DNA from: a virus
IMG/VR virus record: IMGVR_UViG_3300044591_000896
Location: 51,480 to 115,479 of that record
Strand: one strand, 5' to 3'
Length of the DNA: 64,000 nucleotides
Below the pieces are notes generated by a model. It was not told where the DNA came from, did not search any database, and saw only the letters and a list, made by a program, of their open reading frames with translations. This document shows, in pieces, positions 16,127 to 25,155 of the stretch (its first letter is position 1; each line of letters begins with the position of its first letter). The position numbers and the translations under genes were made by a program.

Positions 16127-17354
16127 CTTTTTGGAAAGGATTCTCATAAATTTCTTTGACGATACCACGGTTGATATCCCAATCTAAATATAGACCAAAC
16201 TCATGGCCGTGTCTATTCTTCCTTGAAACAACCTCAATCATATTAGTGCCTGGGTATCTGTGAACAGCCATTGCCATATCAGCATCATACTCGATAGCTT
16301 TAGACCAAGCAACTTGACTCATCATTGGAGGGTTATCTTGATCTGAAACATCGTCTGCAGTTGCTGCAGTAATGTCGATAATTGGAATGTTGTTAGAAAC
16401 AGCAAGCATTTTAAATTCACGAGATACGTTTCTATTTCTCTCAACTTCTGAGTTGCTTCTCTTGTTATCATTAAACAGCTGGTGATAGTCAAGGATAACT
16501 AAGTCTGGCTTGTGCTGGTCAATCTTTCCTTGAATGGTTGCTGGGGTAACTTCTGTGTTACCTTCATTTGAAATAAGAATAAAACTATTCTTGTCCGCAA
16601 ACTTCTTTGTAGACCATGAACGGAAGTCATCAATATTGATATCTCCCTTTGAAAAGTCTGATGCCTTAAATAAACCAGAGCCTAGCATTGTATAAATACG
16701 GTCACGCATATTCTCTGGTGACATCTCAAGGGAAACAATCATTGGCTTAAAGCCTTGCTCCCAAGCCTTACATGCCAAGTAAGAAGTAAACCATGTCTTA
16801 CCACGTCCAGGCCATCCAATAGCCACGATTAAATGTCCAGGAGCCATTCCTGTTGGGTATGCTAAGTCAATGGCCTCAAAACCAGTTTTAATTCCTGGTG
16901 ATCCACCCATCTCGGCAGAACGTACACGAAGTAATTCCATATGCCTAATTGCAGCATCTGCATCTGTAATGTCTAAGTCTCTAACGTTATTTGTAAATCT
17001 ACTTAGGTTTGCAAGCTGGCTTTGCATCTGCTCTAGAACTCTTGATGCAGCATCTTCTTTTAATGCAGAGCCACTCTTTAAAATAATATTCTTTAGTCTA
17101 TTAGACAAAAACTCATTCTTTAATGTATCAAGATAGTATCCAGTCTCTGCCTTTGTTTCTACTGGCTCAAAGTCTTTAAACTTTTCCTGAAGGATACCCA
17201 CTTCTGGAACAGCCTTGAATTTATAGTAGTATGACTTTAGGCCTTCCCAAATGTCTTTGTGCGAAGTAAATAGTTCATCCACATTGTCTGCCAGCAGTGT
17301 GCTAATGTCTTTATTCTTACATACTGCTGAGATAAGTGTTGCTTCTGTGTTCAC
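16086..17354 (-). CDS. dnaB: replicative DNA helicase (DnaB-like)
   Basis: A 422-residue RecA-fold hexameric helicase that unwinds DNA ahead of the fork. After a helical N-terminal domain the core has GIKTGFEAIDLAYPTGMAPG, Walker A GWPGRGKT at residues 180-187, the catalytic Glu in VSLEMS (E210), and Walker B LVILDYHQL with D289. The late segment SRKNRHGHEFG contains the arginine finger region. The GTG start at 17354 overlaps the stop of the upstream gene (GTGA) and is preceded by GGCGGA. Confidence 0.92.
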   Translation of the reverse strand: MNTEATLISAVCKNKDISTLLADNVDELFTSHKDIWEGLKSYYYKFKAVPEVGILQEKFKDFEPVETKAETGYYLDTLKNEFLSNRLKNIILKSGSALKEDAASRVLEQMQSQLANLSRFTNNVRDLDITDADAAIRHMELLRVRSAEMGGSPGIKTGFEAIDLAYPTGMAPGHLIVAIGWPGRGKTWFTSYLACKAWEQGFKPMIVSLEMSPENMRDRIYTMLGSGLFKASDFSKGDINIDDFRSWSTKKFADKNSFILISNEGNTEVTPATIQGKIDQHKPDLVILDYHQLFNDNKRSNSEVERNRNVSREFKMLAVSNNIPIIDITAATADDVSDQDNPPMMSQVAWSKAIEYDADMAMAVHRYPGTNMIEVVSRKNRHGHEFGLYLDWDINRGIVKEIYENPFQKDESQTDKKISSKG

Positions 17355-17674
17355 TCTATTCCGCCCTGCTCTACCATCTTCTTCGTTTCTTCAAGTAACA
17401 AACGACGCTTTTCTTTATCTTTTTCTATTTCAATCTTTAGGGCATCCATCTTATCAAAGTTATAAAAGAAGAACTGTAGTGGGTGGCCATTCTTTGTAAG
17501 AGAGAAATAGTATATCAGAAGTTCTTTTGCACGATCAAAGCCTACACTATCAATGACATCTTGCATAGCCCACTTCTCACGAAACTTATTCATTGTTGGA
17601 ACTCTGCCGTACTTCTCTTTATAAAGGTTTTGATATAGCCCAATTAAAATGTATGGCTGCTTCTCACTTGCCAC
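17351..17674 (-). CDS. hypothetical protein upstream of helicase (possible loader)
   Basis: A 107-residue helical, basic protein with GTG start. It contains an aromatic cluster (FFFYNFDKMD) and a long charged C-terminal helix. Its position immediately before, and coupled to, the DnaB-like helicase is where small phage helicase loaders are often found. No loader signature is visible, so that role is only inferred. Confidence 0.6.
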   Translation of the reverse strand: MASEKQPYILIGLYQNLYKEKYGRVPTMNKFREKWAMQDVIDSVGFDRAKELLIYYFSLTKNGHPLQFFFYNFDKMDALKIEIEKDKEKRRLLLEETKKMVEQGGIE

Positions 17675-17867
17675 TCTTAAGCTCTTCTTCTACTTCTTGA
17701 GTCTTTTGAATAAGCTTGTCTTCAACAAACTTGTATACACGCTCTGTGGCAGCATCAACATGCTCTCCATCTCTAACATCATCTTCTACTCCAATACCAA
17801 TCTTGATACTTTCATAGTTTCCAAGGTTACGTGTAAACGATAGGTCTACTTTAACTCTAGTTGTCAT
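17664..17867 (-). CDS. hypothetical small protein in replication operon
   Basis: A 67-residue protein with an N-terminal beta-strand pair (TTRVKVDLSFTRNLG) and an acidic helical C-terminus. The start at 17867 is fixed by a TAATG overlap with the preceding HTH gene and GGCGGA just upstream. No family was recognised. Confidence 0.65.
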   Translation of the reverse strand: MTTRVKVDLSFTRNLGNYESIKIGIGVEDDVRDGEHVDAATERVYKFVEDKLIQKTQEVEEELKSGK

Positions 17868-18352
17868 TACTCCGCCTTCCATACAGGTACAAACTTTCCA
17901 TCTTCTGTCTTAGTATACAATATTAAGTTGTGTTTGAGAAGCCCCAGTAATTCTGCCTTTGTTGGTACATCTGAAGAATGTCCTGAATCTAATATATGCT
18001 GGTGCATGTCCAAAATGTCTGACTCGCTAAACATATACTTAGACCAATTAGGATTCTCTGGGTCTCCTATAGGATAAATTTTTTGTGGAGTGATTACTTT
18101 ACCATCCAAGATATAATCTTGAATAGTAACCCTATGCCTATTAAGCATTGCCGCCACCTGCTTTACGCTATAGGCAGTCTCCATATATTTTTTAACCTGT
18201 GAATATGAATAAAGCATTCTCTTTTTATCTGGATAACACCAGGCAACTAATTCATCTTTTGATCTTGATGACCTAATAACCTTGTGTATCTTTTGATTTA
18301 AGAAGAAATACCGTAGTTCTTTTGATTTAGGTTTTCTACTTGATCTAGCCAT
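17867..18352 (-). CDS. helix-turn-helix DNA-binding protein
   Basis: A 161-residue basic protein. The middle third contains YSVKQVAAMLNRHRVTIQDY (about residues 61-80), a MerR/excisionase-like helix-turn-helix in which a conserved His/Arg pair sits in the recognition helix. The N-terminus is strongly basic (ARSSRKPKSK). It heads the helicase-primase operon and could be a regulator or an origin-binding protein. The C-terminal half is of unknown fold. Confidence 0.65.
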   Translation of the reverse strand: MARSSRKPKSKELRYFFLNQKIHKVIRSSRSKDELVAWCYPDKKRMLYSYSQVKKYMETAYSVKQVAAMLNRHRVTIQDYILDGKVITPQKIYPIGDPENPNWSKYMFSESDILDMHQHILDSGHSSDVPTKAELLGLLKHNLILYTKTEDGKFVPVWKAE

Positions 18353-18483
18353 TTACCGAAAGCACTCGTTTCTTTATTAATCATCCAGCGTTTTCCACAC
18401 ATCACACAGAACATTTCCATGTGTAGCTTTTGAGAAAATACTCTATCTACAAAAACTCTTCCACCGCATTTAGAGCACCACAT
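18298..18483 (-). CDS. small zinc-ribbon protein
   Basis: A 61-residue protein with two C-x-x-C knuckles, CSKCGGRVFVDR near the N-terminus and CVMCGKRW at about residues 26-33, which is a textbook zinc ribbon. It starts with a TAATG overlap after the metallophosphoesterase and overlaps the next gene by 55 bases. It is probably a nucleic-acid or transcription-related adaptor. Confidence 0.7.
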   Translation of the reverse strand: MWCSKCGGRVFVDRVFSQKLHMEMFCVMCGKRWMINKETSAFGKWLDQVENLNQKNYGISS

Positions 18484-19283
18484 TATAGTGTGAATACCTT
18501 TCCATCAACTACGCAAGAGTAGTCTGGCGCAACGTGAATCATATTGATGTGAGGATAGTCATTTACAATATGTGCAATAGCAAATCCTTTTTGCCAGTCA
18601 TGGTGCTGCATATACTTCATACCATCAGACTTTTCATCACACATATGCCCTAGTTCATACCCACGAAGTGTTTCACCCTCGCCATTATTTCTTAATTCAT
18701 ATGTAACTAAATGAGAAGCAATTCTATGTGAGTGCCCTCTAATTAAAGATATCTGTAGGTCTTCCATGTCTTTTCTAACTGAGCCTGTTGCTGCAATTGA
18801 GAGTCCGTGGTGAACATGGATATCTCCAAATCGGCGCTTTGGCAATTCGTTATAGTAAATATATTCATATCCTAATGAGTCTAAGCTCCATAGGGATTCT
18901 GGTGTAACCTCACTGATATACTCAGGAAGCTTTGCATCTACATAATTAAAGACTCTAATATCATGGTTACCCAGTGCTGAGAATAGCTGTGCGTCTGGCA
19001 GCATCTCTCTTGTCTTTGCATAAAAGTCTCTTGCGCCCTTTGCTTCATGACGCATCATAGGAACAATGAGATCTCCGCTTTCAGTCTTGTGATAGTTTAA
19101 GAACTCTGCTGAACGTCCCTCTGTGTACTTGCTATAGCAAGCCTGATCATCTGTGTCTCCCAAATAGTCAACCACATCTGGCTTAAACCATTTCATTACC
19201 TTAAACCATAGAGCAATCATCTTATCGTCTTGATAAGGGAACTGCTGGTCAGAGGATATCATCCATTTTAAATCGTTACTCAT
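18483..19283 (-). CDS. calcineurin-like metallophosphoesterase
   Basis: A 266-residue enzyme with the di-metal phosphoesterase set: D12-x-Q (SSDQQF, the usual His replaced by Gln), D43 in YLGDTDD, GNHD at 105-108, a His in VHHG (158-159) and GHSH at 183-186. Substrate is unknown; such phage enzymes are predicted nucleases (SbcD/Mre11-like) or cyclic-nucleotide/RNA ligation-end phosphatases. It is the first gene after the late-region terminator and heads the replication block; the ribosome site is AAAGGTAA. Confidence 0.85.
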   Translation of the reverse strand: MSNDLKWMISSDQQFPYQDDKMIALWFKVMKWFKPDVVDYLGDTDDQACYSKYTEGRSAEFLNYHKTESGDLIVPMMRHEAKGARDFYAKTREMLPDAQLFSALGNHDIRVFNYVDAKLPEYISEVTPESLWSLDSLGYEYIYYNELPKRRFGDIHVHHGLSIAATGSVRKDMEDLQISLIRGHSHRIASHLVTYELRNNGEGETLRGYELGHMCDEKSDGMKYMQHHDWQKGFAIAHIVNDYPHINMIHVAPDYSCVVDGKVFTL

Positions 19284-19298
19284 TGTTTACCTTTATAC

Positions 19299-19324
19299 GA
19301 AAAAAGTCACGGGTACGTGACTTT
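19299..19324 (-). terminator. intrinsic terminator at the end of the late region
   Basis: AAAGTCAC-GTACCC-GTGACTTT forms a perfect eight-pair stem on the minus strand and runs into TTTTTT. It lies downstream of the last tail gene (stop at 19369) and would end tail-operon transcription before the replication genes. Confidence 0.78.
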
Positions 19325-19326
19325 GA

Positions 19327-19347
19327 TGTTACACCGTAAGTGTAACA
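19327..19347 (-). promoter_or_regulatory. perfect inverted repeat, probable operator
   Basis: TGTTACAC-TTACG-GTGTAACA is a perfect eight-base dyad. It covers the -10 hexamer and the expected start point of the adjoining promoter, the standard position for a repressor operator. It could alternatively add a second hairpin to the terminator. Confidence 0.6.
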
Positions 19348-19366
19348 TATTTTATGCGGTTGTCAA
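19339..19366 (-). promoter_or_regulatory. promoter at the late/replication boundary
   Basis: A consensus TTGACA (19366-19361), a 16-base spacer and TACACT (19344-19339), with TG one base before the -10, on the minus strand. It would drive the metallophosphoesterase and replication genes. The -10 lies in the dyad, and the terminator hairpin begins only about ten bases past the start point. Confidence 0.68.
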
Positions 19367-19368
19367 TA

Positions 19369-19818
19369 CTAGCTAAGCGTTTTGAATTGAACTGCTTGCC
19401 ATGATATAAATCCATTATCAATCTTTGTATCAGAATAGATAAATATCTTTGGATCATCTTTAAGGGTGTTTACGGAAATTGTAATGTTTTTGCCCTTTGA
19501 TCCTTCTGCACCAATGTTTCCATGGTATATTGCTGTAACATATGGGAGCGTTGTTTCTCCACTAAGATCAAATAGCTGGGAGCCCAGCCAGTTTATTGGA
19601 AAGCCTTTTACTACGCCCTTCTGTACGCCACTTACAGGTATTCTTCCAGCATCAATAATTGGAACTCTATTAATAGACTTCTGTCCAACTGTCGCATTCT
19701 GCAATGAAGCATTCTGCTTAAAAACACTTGTTATGTTTTGCTGAAGTATGTTTAATTTATTAGGGTCTAGTGGTTCCCCCTCCATAAAATTTACTGGTGT
19801 AAGTGTATAGTCTGCCAT
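19369..19818 (-). CDS. hypothetical virion protein, end of tail operon
   Basis: A 149-residue protein. The N-terminus (YTLTPVNFMEGEPLDPNKLN) followed by a short helical region and beta-rich C-terminal half resembles the bases of phage fibres or tail-tip decoration proteins. It is the last gene before the terminator and follows a small coiled-coil gene and the S74 fibre. Function is unassigned; the virion role is inferred from position. Confidence 0.6.
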   Translation of the reverse strand: MADYTLTPVNFMEGEPLDPNKLNILQQNITSVFKQNASLQNATVGQKSINRVPIIDAGRIPVSGVQKGVVKGFPINWLGSQLFDLSGETTLPYVTAIYHGNIGAEGSKGKNITISVNTLKDDPKIFIYSDTKIDNGFISWQAVQFKTLS

Positions 19819-19819
19819 G

Positions 19820-19969
19820 TTACTCTCCTACTTGCTGTGTATTTTCTTCAGGCTTGTTTGTTAAATTAGTTATTTCTGCACGAAGGATTGCTATATGTGT
19901 CTCATAATTTGAGACAAGCTCTCCAATACGTTGTTGTAGTGCCTGTACTACTAGTTCTGCTTTATCCAT
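19820..19969 (-). CDS. small coiled-coil protein (49 residues)
   Basis: A short gene with AAGGAA before the ATG. The product is a single amphipathic helix with heptad-like spacing (LVVQALQQRIGELVSNYETH, then ILRAEITNL) and an acidic tail. It lies between the S74 fibre and the last tail gene and fills an otherwise empty 180-base gap. It could be a trimeric coiled-coil connector or fibre-assembly helper. Confidence 0.6.
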   Translation of the reverse strand: MDKAELVVQALQQRIGELVSNYETHIAILRAEITNLTNKPEENTQQVGE

Positions 19970-20002
19970 TTTATTCCTTTTCTACTTATCATAAGGATAC
20001 CA

Positions 20003-23000
20003 TTATCCTTCTAGGGCGTCAAGCCTATTTGAAAGGGCATCTATTTTTTGAGACATTTCTTGTATTGCTAAAATTAGTGAAGCATTAAGTCTATCGTATG
20101 CTATGCCGTCTGGCTGATTTTCTTCGTTATAATTTACAACTGTTCTTAACTGTGGAATATCATGTAAGTCTTCTGCTATCAAACCAGATAATATACGTGG
20201 GTTTCCATTATATCCAGTATCACCAATATAATTATATGTGACAGGCTTTAATAAATTAATTATATCTAGGTACCCAGACTTATCAATTTCATTTATGTTT
20301 TCCTTATATCTTAAACTGGATGTTTGAACTCTTAGAAAACCAGCGTCCTGAACTATTGAATTTCCAGAGCCCAAGCCAAGTGTGTTAGCAAATATTGGTC
20401 CAGTAGCATTTAGCTTAATCCTTGGTCCTGCTGTGGATCCAGGAGATGTAGTTCCTGTTGCATCTTGACTCCTATATCCAACCATTATGGAACCAGCAAA
20501 TCTTCCATCGTTCCATGGATATGCAATTGTTCCAAGATCAAAGTTAGCGGTAGTTCCAGAATAGTAAGGATACCAGTGTGTTGAGACTCCACCAGTTCTG
20601 CTAGATTCAATTCCTATTGCATTTACAACTACGGACTCTATACCATTTTTAGAAATTCTTGTATTAAAATAATAGCTATCGCCAGATTCGCCAGCTGTCA
20701 TTTTGGATGCTGTAAAGGTGACTCCAGATATTGAGCTGCCAGCAGTAATATTATTTGCTGTTATATCACCAGAAATTATTACTGAGGATGCTTGCAAAAC
20801 TCCAGCAGAAGATACGCTAAACTTACCAGAGCTATTTGATATTGCTCCATTTGCAGCAATTGTTAATGTATTTGTTCCGTCTGTTGCTGTGAAAGAGCCT
20901 CCAGAAACTGATCCATTAAATGTTCCAGTAGCTCCAGTTATGTTTCCTTTAAATCTAGCGCCTCCACTGGAGTCTATATAAAATTGTGGTCCTATTATAG
21001 ATCCATTACCATCAAGAACTATTTGCATTCCTCTTACTGAGAAAGGAGATGTTCCACCAACGCCAGTTGTTGGTGCTATCCATCCACCAGACTCTATAAC
21101 ACCTGCTCGAATCTTGCCACCAGAAATTGTTGTAGTATTGCTATTAACATCTGCCGCAGCTCCAGCTGCATTTATTTTGCCAGCAAGTCCAGTGCTTAGC
21201 GCTGTAGTTGTTGCGTAGTTAGATAAGTTGCCTTGTGCGTATCCAGTAATAGTTGCACTTGTCATAACAACTGATCCGTCTGCTCTTACATAAAATGGAG
21301 CAGATGTGCTTCTTGATCCACCCGCCCAGAAAACAATGTCAGATGGAGAGTTTGTATTCGGTGTAGCTATACCAGCTTGATACGTTGAGCTAGCTGCTGT
21401 TATCTGAGCTGTCGATGAATTAAGTGTTAATGTTCCAGAGCTGCTTGTTTTTGATATGGCGCTTGATGTTACATCCCAGTTACCAATAGAAGCAGATGCT
21501 GTAGTGAGCTTACCAGTAGTTCCATTAATAGTTGTTATACCATTTGTGCCTGCTGAGTTAAATGTAAGGCCACTTGAATTTAATATATATCCAGCACCAG
21601 ATAAATTTCCACCTACAATTGCACCAGAATATAATGAGCCACCGTTTGCAATATTAACGCTACCAGTAAATGATCCGCTTGCTGCATTTATATTTCCAGT
21701 AAGATAAAGGTTTGTTCCATTAAAGTACATAAACTGTGTATCTGTTCCAACACGCAATTGTCCTGTTGTAAGCCAGTAGTTGTTTTTGTTTCCCGTTTTA
21801 TTTAAAAGTATTCCATGATATCCGCCAACTGGTGAAGGTGAATTTGTTGGGGTAGTTGTTATAGAAGTATTAATTGAATCAGGTATTCCTGTTCCAAACT
21901 TAAACAGGTCTCCTGTTGCTCCACCAATTGCTAATATTGATTTTAATCTTGCTGCAGCATTTACAGCGGTTGCAGCAGAATCTGCAGCTGTGAAAGTCTG
22001 GGTTGCGCTGTATGTTTGTGTATTATTATATTGATCTACAGATGCAACTTGATAGTAATATGTTACATTTGGAATAAGCCCAGATGCAGTAAATGAACTA
22101 GCATTTGTAAATCCATATTCCCAATTTGGATTTGGCACTGTTGCTGGGTTATCTGGTGACCACCGAAGTCTGTAACCTCTTGTAGAAGTATCTGTTGATG
22201 CTGTCCAAGAAATCCTTGAAGACAAACTAAATCCAGTTTGGTCGTAAGCATCAACTGTTGCAACCGCACCTATTCCTGTCGGATTTGTTGGTGGAATTAA
22301 ATCTGCAACAACTACTGATTTAGGTGTAACAGAAACTGCTGTTCCGTATTGTCCAGCACTTCCGTTATTAGCAATAAATCTAGCTCTCACCCAACGCTTG
22401 TTTTGATTACTTCTTGTTATTACTACTGGATTAGATGATCCAGAAAAGCATGTCTCATATCCAAAAGCTGGGTCATTTGTTGCAGTTGACTCTACTTCTT
22501 GTATTTCAATGCTGCTAAATGTTTTATCTGCTGGTGTTGTGTATGCTACGGTATAGCCTTCGACTGCCTCTGTCACTGTTATTGTTGGTGCTGGTAAGTT
22601 ATTAACGTATACATGTGCACCAAATGTTACAGCTGTTCCAATATTGCCATATACATCTACTGTGGATACGGAGCCTGAGAATGATGTCTGTGGGACACCA
22701 AATGCCGCTGTGTTCTCTGCTAAGCTTAAAGCAAACTTTTGTGATGCAGCGTTAGTTGCTCTTAAAGTAAAGTCTCTTGTTGTACCATCATTAGCTGTTA
22801 ACTTAATTAGGTAGAAAGACAAATATTCATTTCCTGTTGCTGCGGGATTAGAATTAAATCCTATAGTAAAGTCTGTACCAGACCATGCTGGGACAATTGA
22901 TGTTGGAACTATTGGGGCATCTGCTTTTGCTGTTACATTTACAACTTGATTAAACCCAGACCATGCACCTGTTTTTGATACTGACCTTAGCTTTATATTA

Positions 23001-23410
23001 TAGTCACCTGGTAGTACTGGTATATTTATTGATCCACCTGTTGCTGGGATTGAGCCTTTGCTAATATATAGGTTATCTGCATCTGCCGCCCACTTTATGT
23101 AAACTTCAATCTTATCTAATGTTGCAGGATAAGACCCACCAGTAGAATTTTTGCCGTCCCATTTTACTGTAATGATTCCCTGTGAGTATGTTACAACTGC
23201 TGGGGATGGTGGTTGTGGAATAGATTCAGCAGGTGCGGTAATAACTTTTACTGCAGACCAATCTTCTCCAAATGTTCCATCCTTATACTTCCATCTAAAC
23301 TCTAATGGATAAATAGTTCCTGGTATCAGGCCTGGTATGGTTACAATAAAGTAATCGCCGTTGTCATATGACTGCGATGTGTCTTTAAGTAAATCCTGAT
23401 ACTCTGCCAT
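20003..23410 (-). CDS. tail fibre with fibronectin-III domains and S74 chaperone
   Basis: A 1,135-residue adhesion protein. The first ~500 residues contain several fibronectin type III-like beta sandwiches (for example ISWTASTDTSTRGYRLRWS). The middle is a glycine/serine/threonine-rich beta-helix-like region. The C-terminus is an intramolecular chaperone of the peptidase S74 type: SSLRYKENI holds the catalytic Ser and Lys (five apart), GLIAEDL is the conserved middle motif, and it ends in a coiled coil (MSQKIDALSNRLDALEG). The chaperone should cleave itself off after trimerisation. There is no ribosome site, so translation is coupled to the preceding gene. Confidence 0.87.
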   Translation of the reverse strand: MAEYQDLLKDTSQSYDNGDYFIVTIPGLIPGTIYPLEFRWKYKDGTFGEDWSAVKVITAPAESIPQPPSPAVVTYSQGIITVKWDGKNSTGGSYPATLDKIEVYIKWAADADNLYISKGSIPATGGSINIPVLPGDYNIKLRSVSKTGAWSGFNQVVNVTAKADAPIVPTSIVPAWSGTDFTIGFNSNPAATGNEYLSFYLIKLTANDGTTRDFTLRATNAASQKFALSLAENTAAFGVPQTSFSGSVSTVDVYGNIGTAVTFGAHVYVNNLPAPTITVTEAVEGYTVAYTTPADKTFSSIEIQEVESTATNDPAFGYETCFSGSSNPVVITRSNQNKRWVRARFIANNGSAGQYGTAVSVTPKSVVVADLIPPTNPTGIGAVATVDAYDQTGFSLSSRISWTASTDTSTRGYRLRWSPDNPATVPNPNWEYGFTNASSFTASGLIPNVTYYYQVASVDQYNNTQTYSATQTFTAADSAATAVNAAARLKSILAIGGATGDLFKFGTGIPDSINTSITTTPTNSPSPVGGYHGILLNKTGNKNNYWLTTGQLRVGTDTQFMYFNGTNLYLTGNINAASGSFTGSVNIANGGSLYSGAIVGGNLSGAGYILNSSGLTFNSAGTNGITTINGTTGKLTTASASIGNWDVTSSAISKTSSSGTLTLNSSTAQITAASSTYQAGIATPNTNSPSDIVFWAGGSRSTSAPFYVRADGSVVMTSATITGYAQGNLSNYATTTALSTGLAGKINAAGAAADVNSNTTTISGGKIRAGVIESGGWIAPTTGVGGTSPFSVRGMQIVLDGNGSIIGPQFYIDSSGGARFKGNITGATGTFNGSVSGGSFTATDGTNTLTIAANGAISNSSGKFSVSSAGVLQASSVIISGDITANNITAGSSISGVTFTASKMTAGESGDSYYFNTRISKNGIESVVVNAIGIESSRTGGVSTHWYPYYSGTTANFDLGTIAYPWNDGRFAGSIMVGYRSQDATGTTSPGSTAGPRIKLNATGPIFANTLGLGSGNSIVQDAGFLRVQTSSLRYKENINEIDKSGYLDIINLLKPVTYNYIGDTGYNGNPRILSGLIAEDLHDIPQLRTVVNYNEENQPDGIAYDRLNASLILAIQEMSQKIDALSNRLDALEG

Positions 23411-23411
23411 T

Positions 23412-24344
23412 TTATAGGTTTAGGTCCAATCTGTATTCTACGTCTACTGTTCTTCCCGTTGTTTTGTATAGTGGTGAAGAAAGTATTGATCTACTTATAA
23501 TACCAAAGTTTGGATCAAATGTATCCTCATCGTTTATTCTGAGTCCGTCTGCGCCAATAGATGTCTGTTGTCCACTAATTGGTGTTACAACTATTCCAAT
23601 TCTATTAATGCTTGATATGTCTGGTCCATTTATTGCCCCCGCAAATAGTTGCTCTAGGTATATTTCGTCTGCTATTTTATACCCTACTCCACCTGCAGGC
23701 GTTATCTGTATCTGATAGTACTTGTCAACATCGCTATAGAATCTTATCTTTATATTTGAAAGATTTAAATCGTTTTGATAATAAACAAAAGATAGGGAGT
23801 CTAGCTTTGAATATCCAGATAAATCAATTGGGATTACTGACGTCACATATTCTTTTGATGATCCCGTTCCTGAATACATCTCAAGTGTGGTATCTCCAAT
23901 TTTTCCATTTACATAGCCAAGGGATGGGTTGCCTCCTGCTATCTCTTCCCAGTCTAGGGGACTTGAAAACTCTGAAAGAAACTTGCTATCATAATTATTT
24001 GAAGATGTTCTTGTTGATGGATAAATTCCAATTTCTGAAATTACACCAGAAACATCTTGTGGCAATGTTGCTTTATATACTACAGCATATGTAGTTCCAT
24101 CTGTATCAGTCTGTATATCTGTGCTATAAATTCCTACTGGTATTCTATAGAACTCAAACTCTAATCTTGTGTCGTCCGCCGTTGCTGCAGTTGACCCTAT
24201 TCCAAATGCCATATCTCTATCAGCTGTTTCTACCTTGCCAGCAAGAAGATTAGTTAAATATCTTTTACCAAACTTTGTTATAATATTTTTTGAACGGCCT
24301 ATCTCTTTGCCGTCTTCGTAATATATGTATGTACCTGTTATCAT
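23412..24344 (-). CDS. minor tail / tail-tip protein
   Basis: A 310-residue beta-rich protein. The N-terminal half (MITGTYIYYEDGKEIGRSKN, then ITKFGKRYLTNLLAG) looks like the phage receptor-binding/baseplate family that begins with a tail-associated domain; the C-terminal half has jelly-roll-like strands. The start at 24344 has GGAGATAAT before it, which is better than a further upstream codon that would overlap the previous gene. It sits between two fibre-like genes. Exact role is unknown. Confidence 0.65.
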   Translation of the reverse strand: MITGTYIYYEDGKEIGRSKNIITKFGKRYLTNLLAGKVETADRDMAFGIGSTAATADDTRLEFEFYRIPVGIYSTDIQTDTDGTTYAVVYKATLPQDVSGVISEIGIYPSTRTSSNNYDSKFLSEFSSPLDWEEIAGGNPSLGYVNGKIGDTTLEMYSGTGSSKEYVTSVIPIDLSGYSKLDSLSFVYYQNDLNLSNIKIRFYSDVDKYYQIQITPAGGVGYKIADEIYLEQLFAGAINGPDISSINRIGIVVTPISGQQTSIGADGLRINDEDTFDPNFGIISRSILSSPLYKTTGRTVDVEYRLDLNL

Positions 24345-24354
24345 ATTATCTCCA

Positions 24355-25140
24355 TTACTTTGGCGTAGAATACTGTGAGTAGTATGTCTTTCCATTTGTT
24401 CCAACTACAACTGCTCTTACACGAAGCCACCTTGGGCTAGCTGTTGCAGATGTGTCTCCTTCATATGAGCTCACTCTATATGTTCTATTCTTACCACTAT
24501 CTCCAATTGTTTTTGAAGCAGAGGCAACAAAATCTTTAGTTCCGTTATCTAGCGCTGTTGCATTTTTACCAGCAGTTGTGCTAATTATCCATTCATAACT
24601 TACTGACTCGTATGAGCCCAAGCCTGTTGAGTTATTCCATCCCCAGGCAAGAGATGTATTGCTATTTCCATATCTACTAAATGTTACTGCTGGTACAGTT
24701 GGTGTAGGCGCAATAAATTTTTGTGGGTTACCAGATGGTGTCTCATTTACATTTCTAGGTGCAGCAGCATCAAATATTCTTGCATCTACTCCAGCAATGT
24801 TTTCTTTATTGTCGCTTGAGTTTCTAATTTTAATAAATGCCGTCATGGTTGTTAGCTTAGTAGCTGGGTCATAGTCTTCTTGAAATGTAATGCTTTCAAT
24901 GTCACTAAGATCTGGGACATCTTTTTTTATAGGCTTTGGCTTTGGGTCAGGCTCAGGTTCTGGCTCTGGATTTGGGTTTGGGTTTGGGTTTGTTGACCCA
25001 TCATCATAGGCAGAATCTGAACCTACATATGCAGCCTGAGCTTCTTTTTTGGTAACAAGAAATTTATTTTTGTTTAAAAATAGGGTATAGTCAATATCAT
25101 TTTCTGATACTACTGGTTGTCTTGAGTCATTTCTTGTCAT
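24355..25140 (-). CDS. tail-associated protein with Pro-rich dipeptide hinge
   Basis: A 261-residue protein. Residues about 51-70 are a run of Asn-Pro, Glu-Pro, Asp-Pro and Lys-Pro dipeptides, a stiff extended linker that separates a short N-terminal part from a C-terminal fibronectin-like beta domain (WGWNNSTGLGSYESVSYEW). It is probably a virion surface or fibre-attachment protein. The ATG lies six bases after a TATAAT box with no ribosome site, so it is likely expressed from a leaderless message as well as by read-through. Confidence 0.7.
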   Translation of the reverse strand: MTRNDSRQPVVSENDIDYTLFLNKNKFLVTKKEAQAAYVGSDSAYDDGSTNPNPNPNPEPEPEPDPKPKPIKKDVPDLSDIESITFQEDYDPATKLTTMTAFIKIRNSSDNKENIAGVDARIFDAAAPRNVNETPSGNPQKFIAPTPTVPAVTFSRYGNSNTSLAWGWNNSTGLGSYESVSYEWIISTTAGKNATALDNGTKDFVASASKTIGDSGKNRTYRVSSYEGDTSATASPRWLRVRAVVVGTNGKTYYSQYSTPK

Positions 25141-25155
25141 TTTATCATTATACCA
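25141..25155 (-). promoter_or_regulatory. leaderless extended -10 promoter
   Basis: TGG-TATAAT followed by six bases (GATAAA) and ATG of the Pro-hinge tail gene. The TAA stop of the preceding gene lies inside the hexamer. There is no Shine-Dalgarno, so the predicted transcript starts at the ATG. The layout is the same as at 53166-53180 and 3724-3758. Confidence 0.65.
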
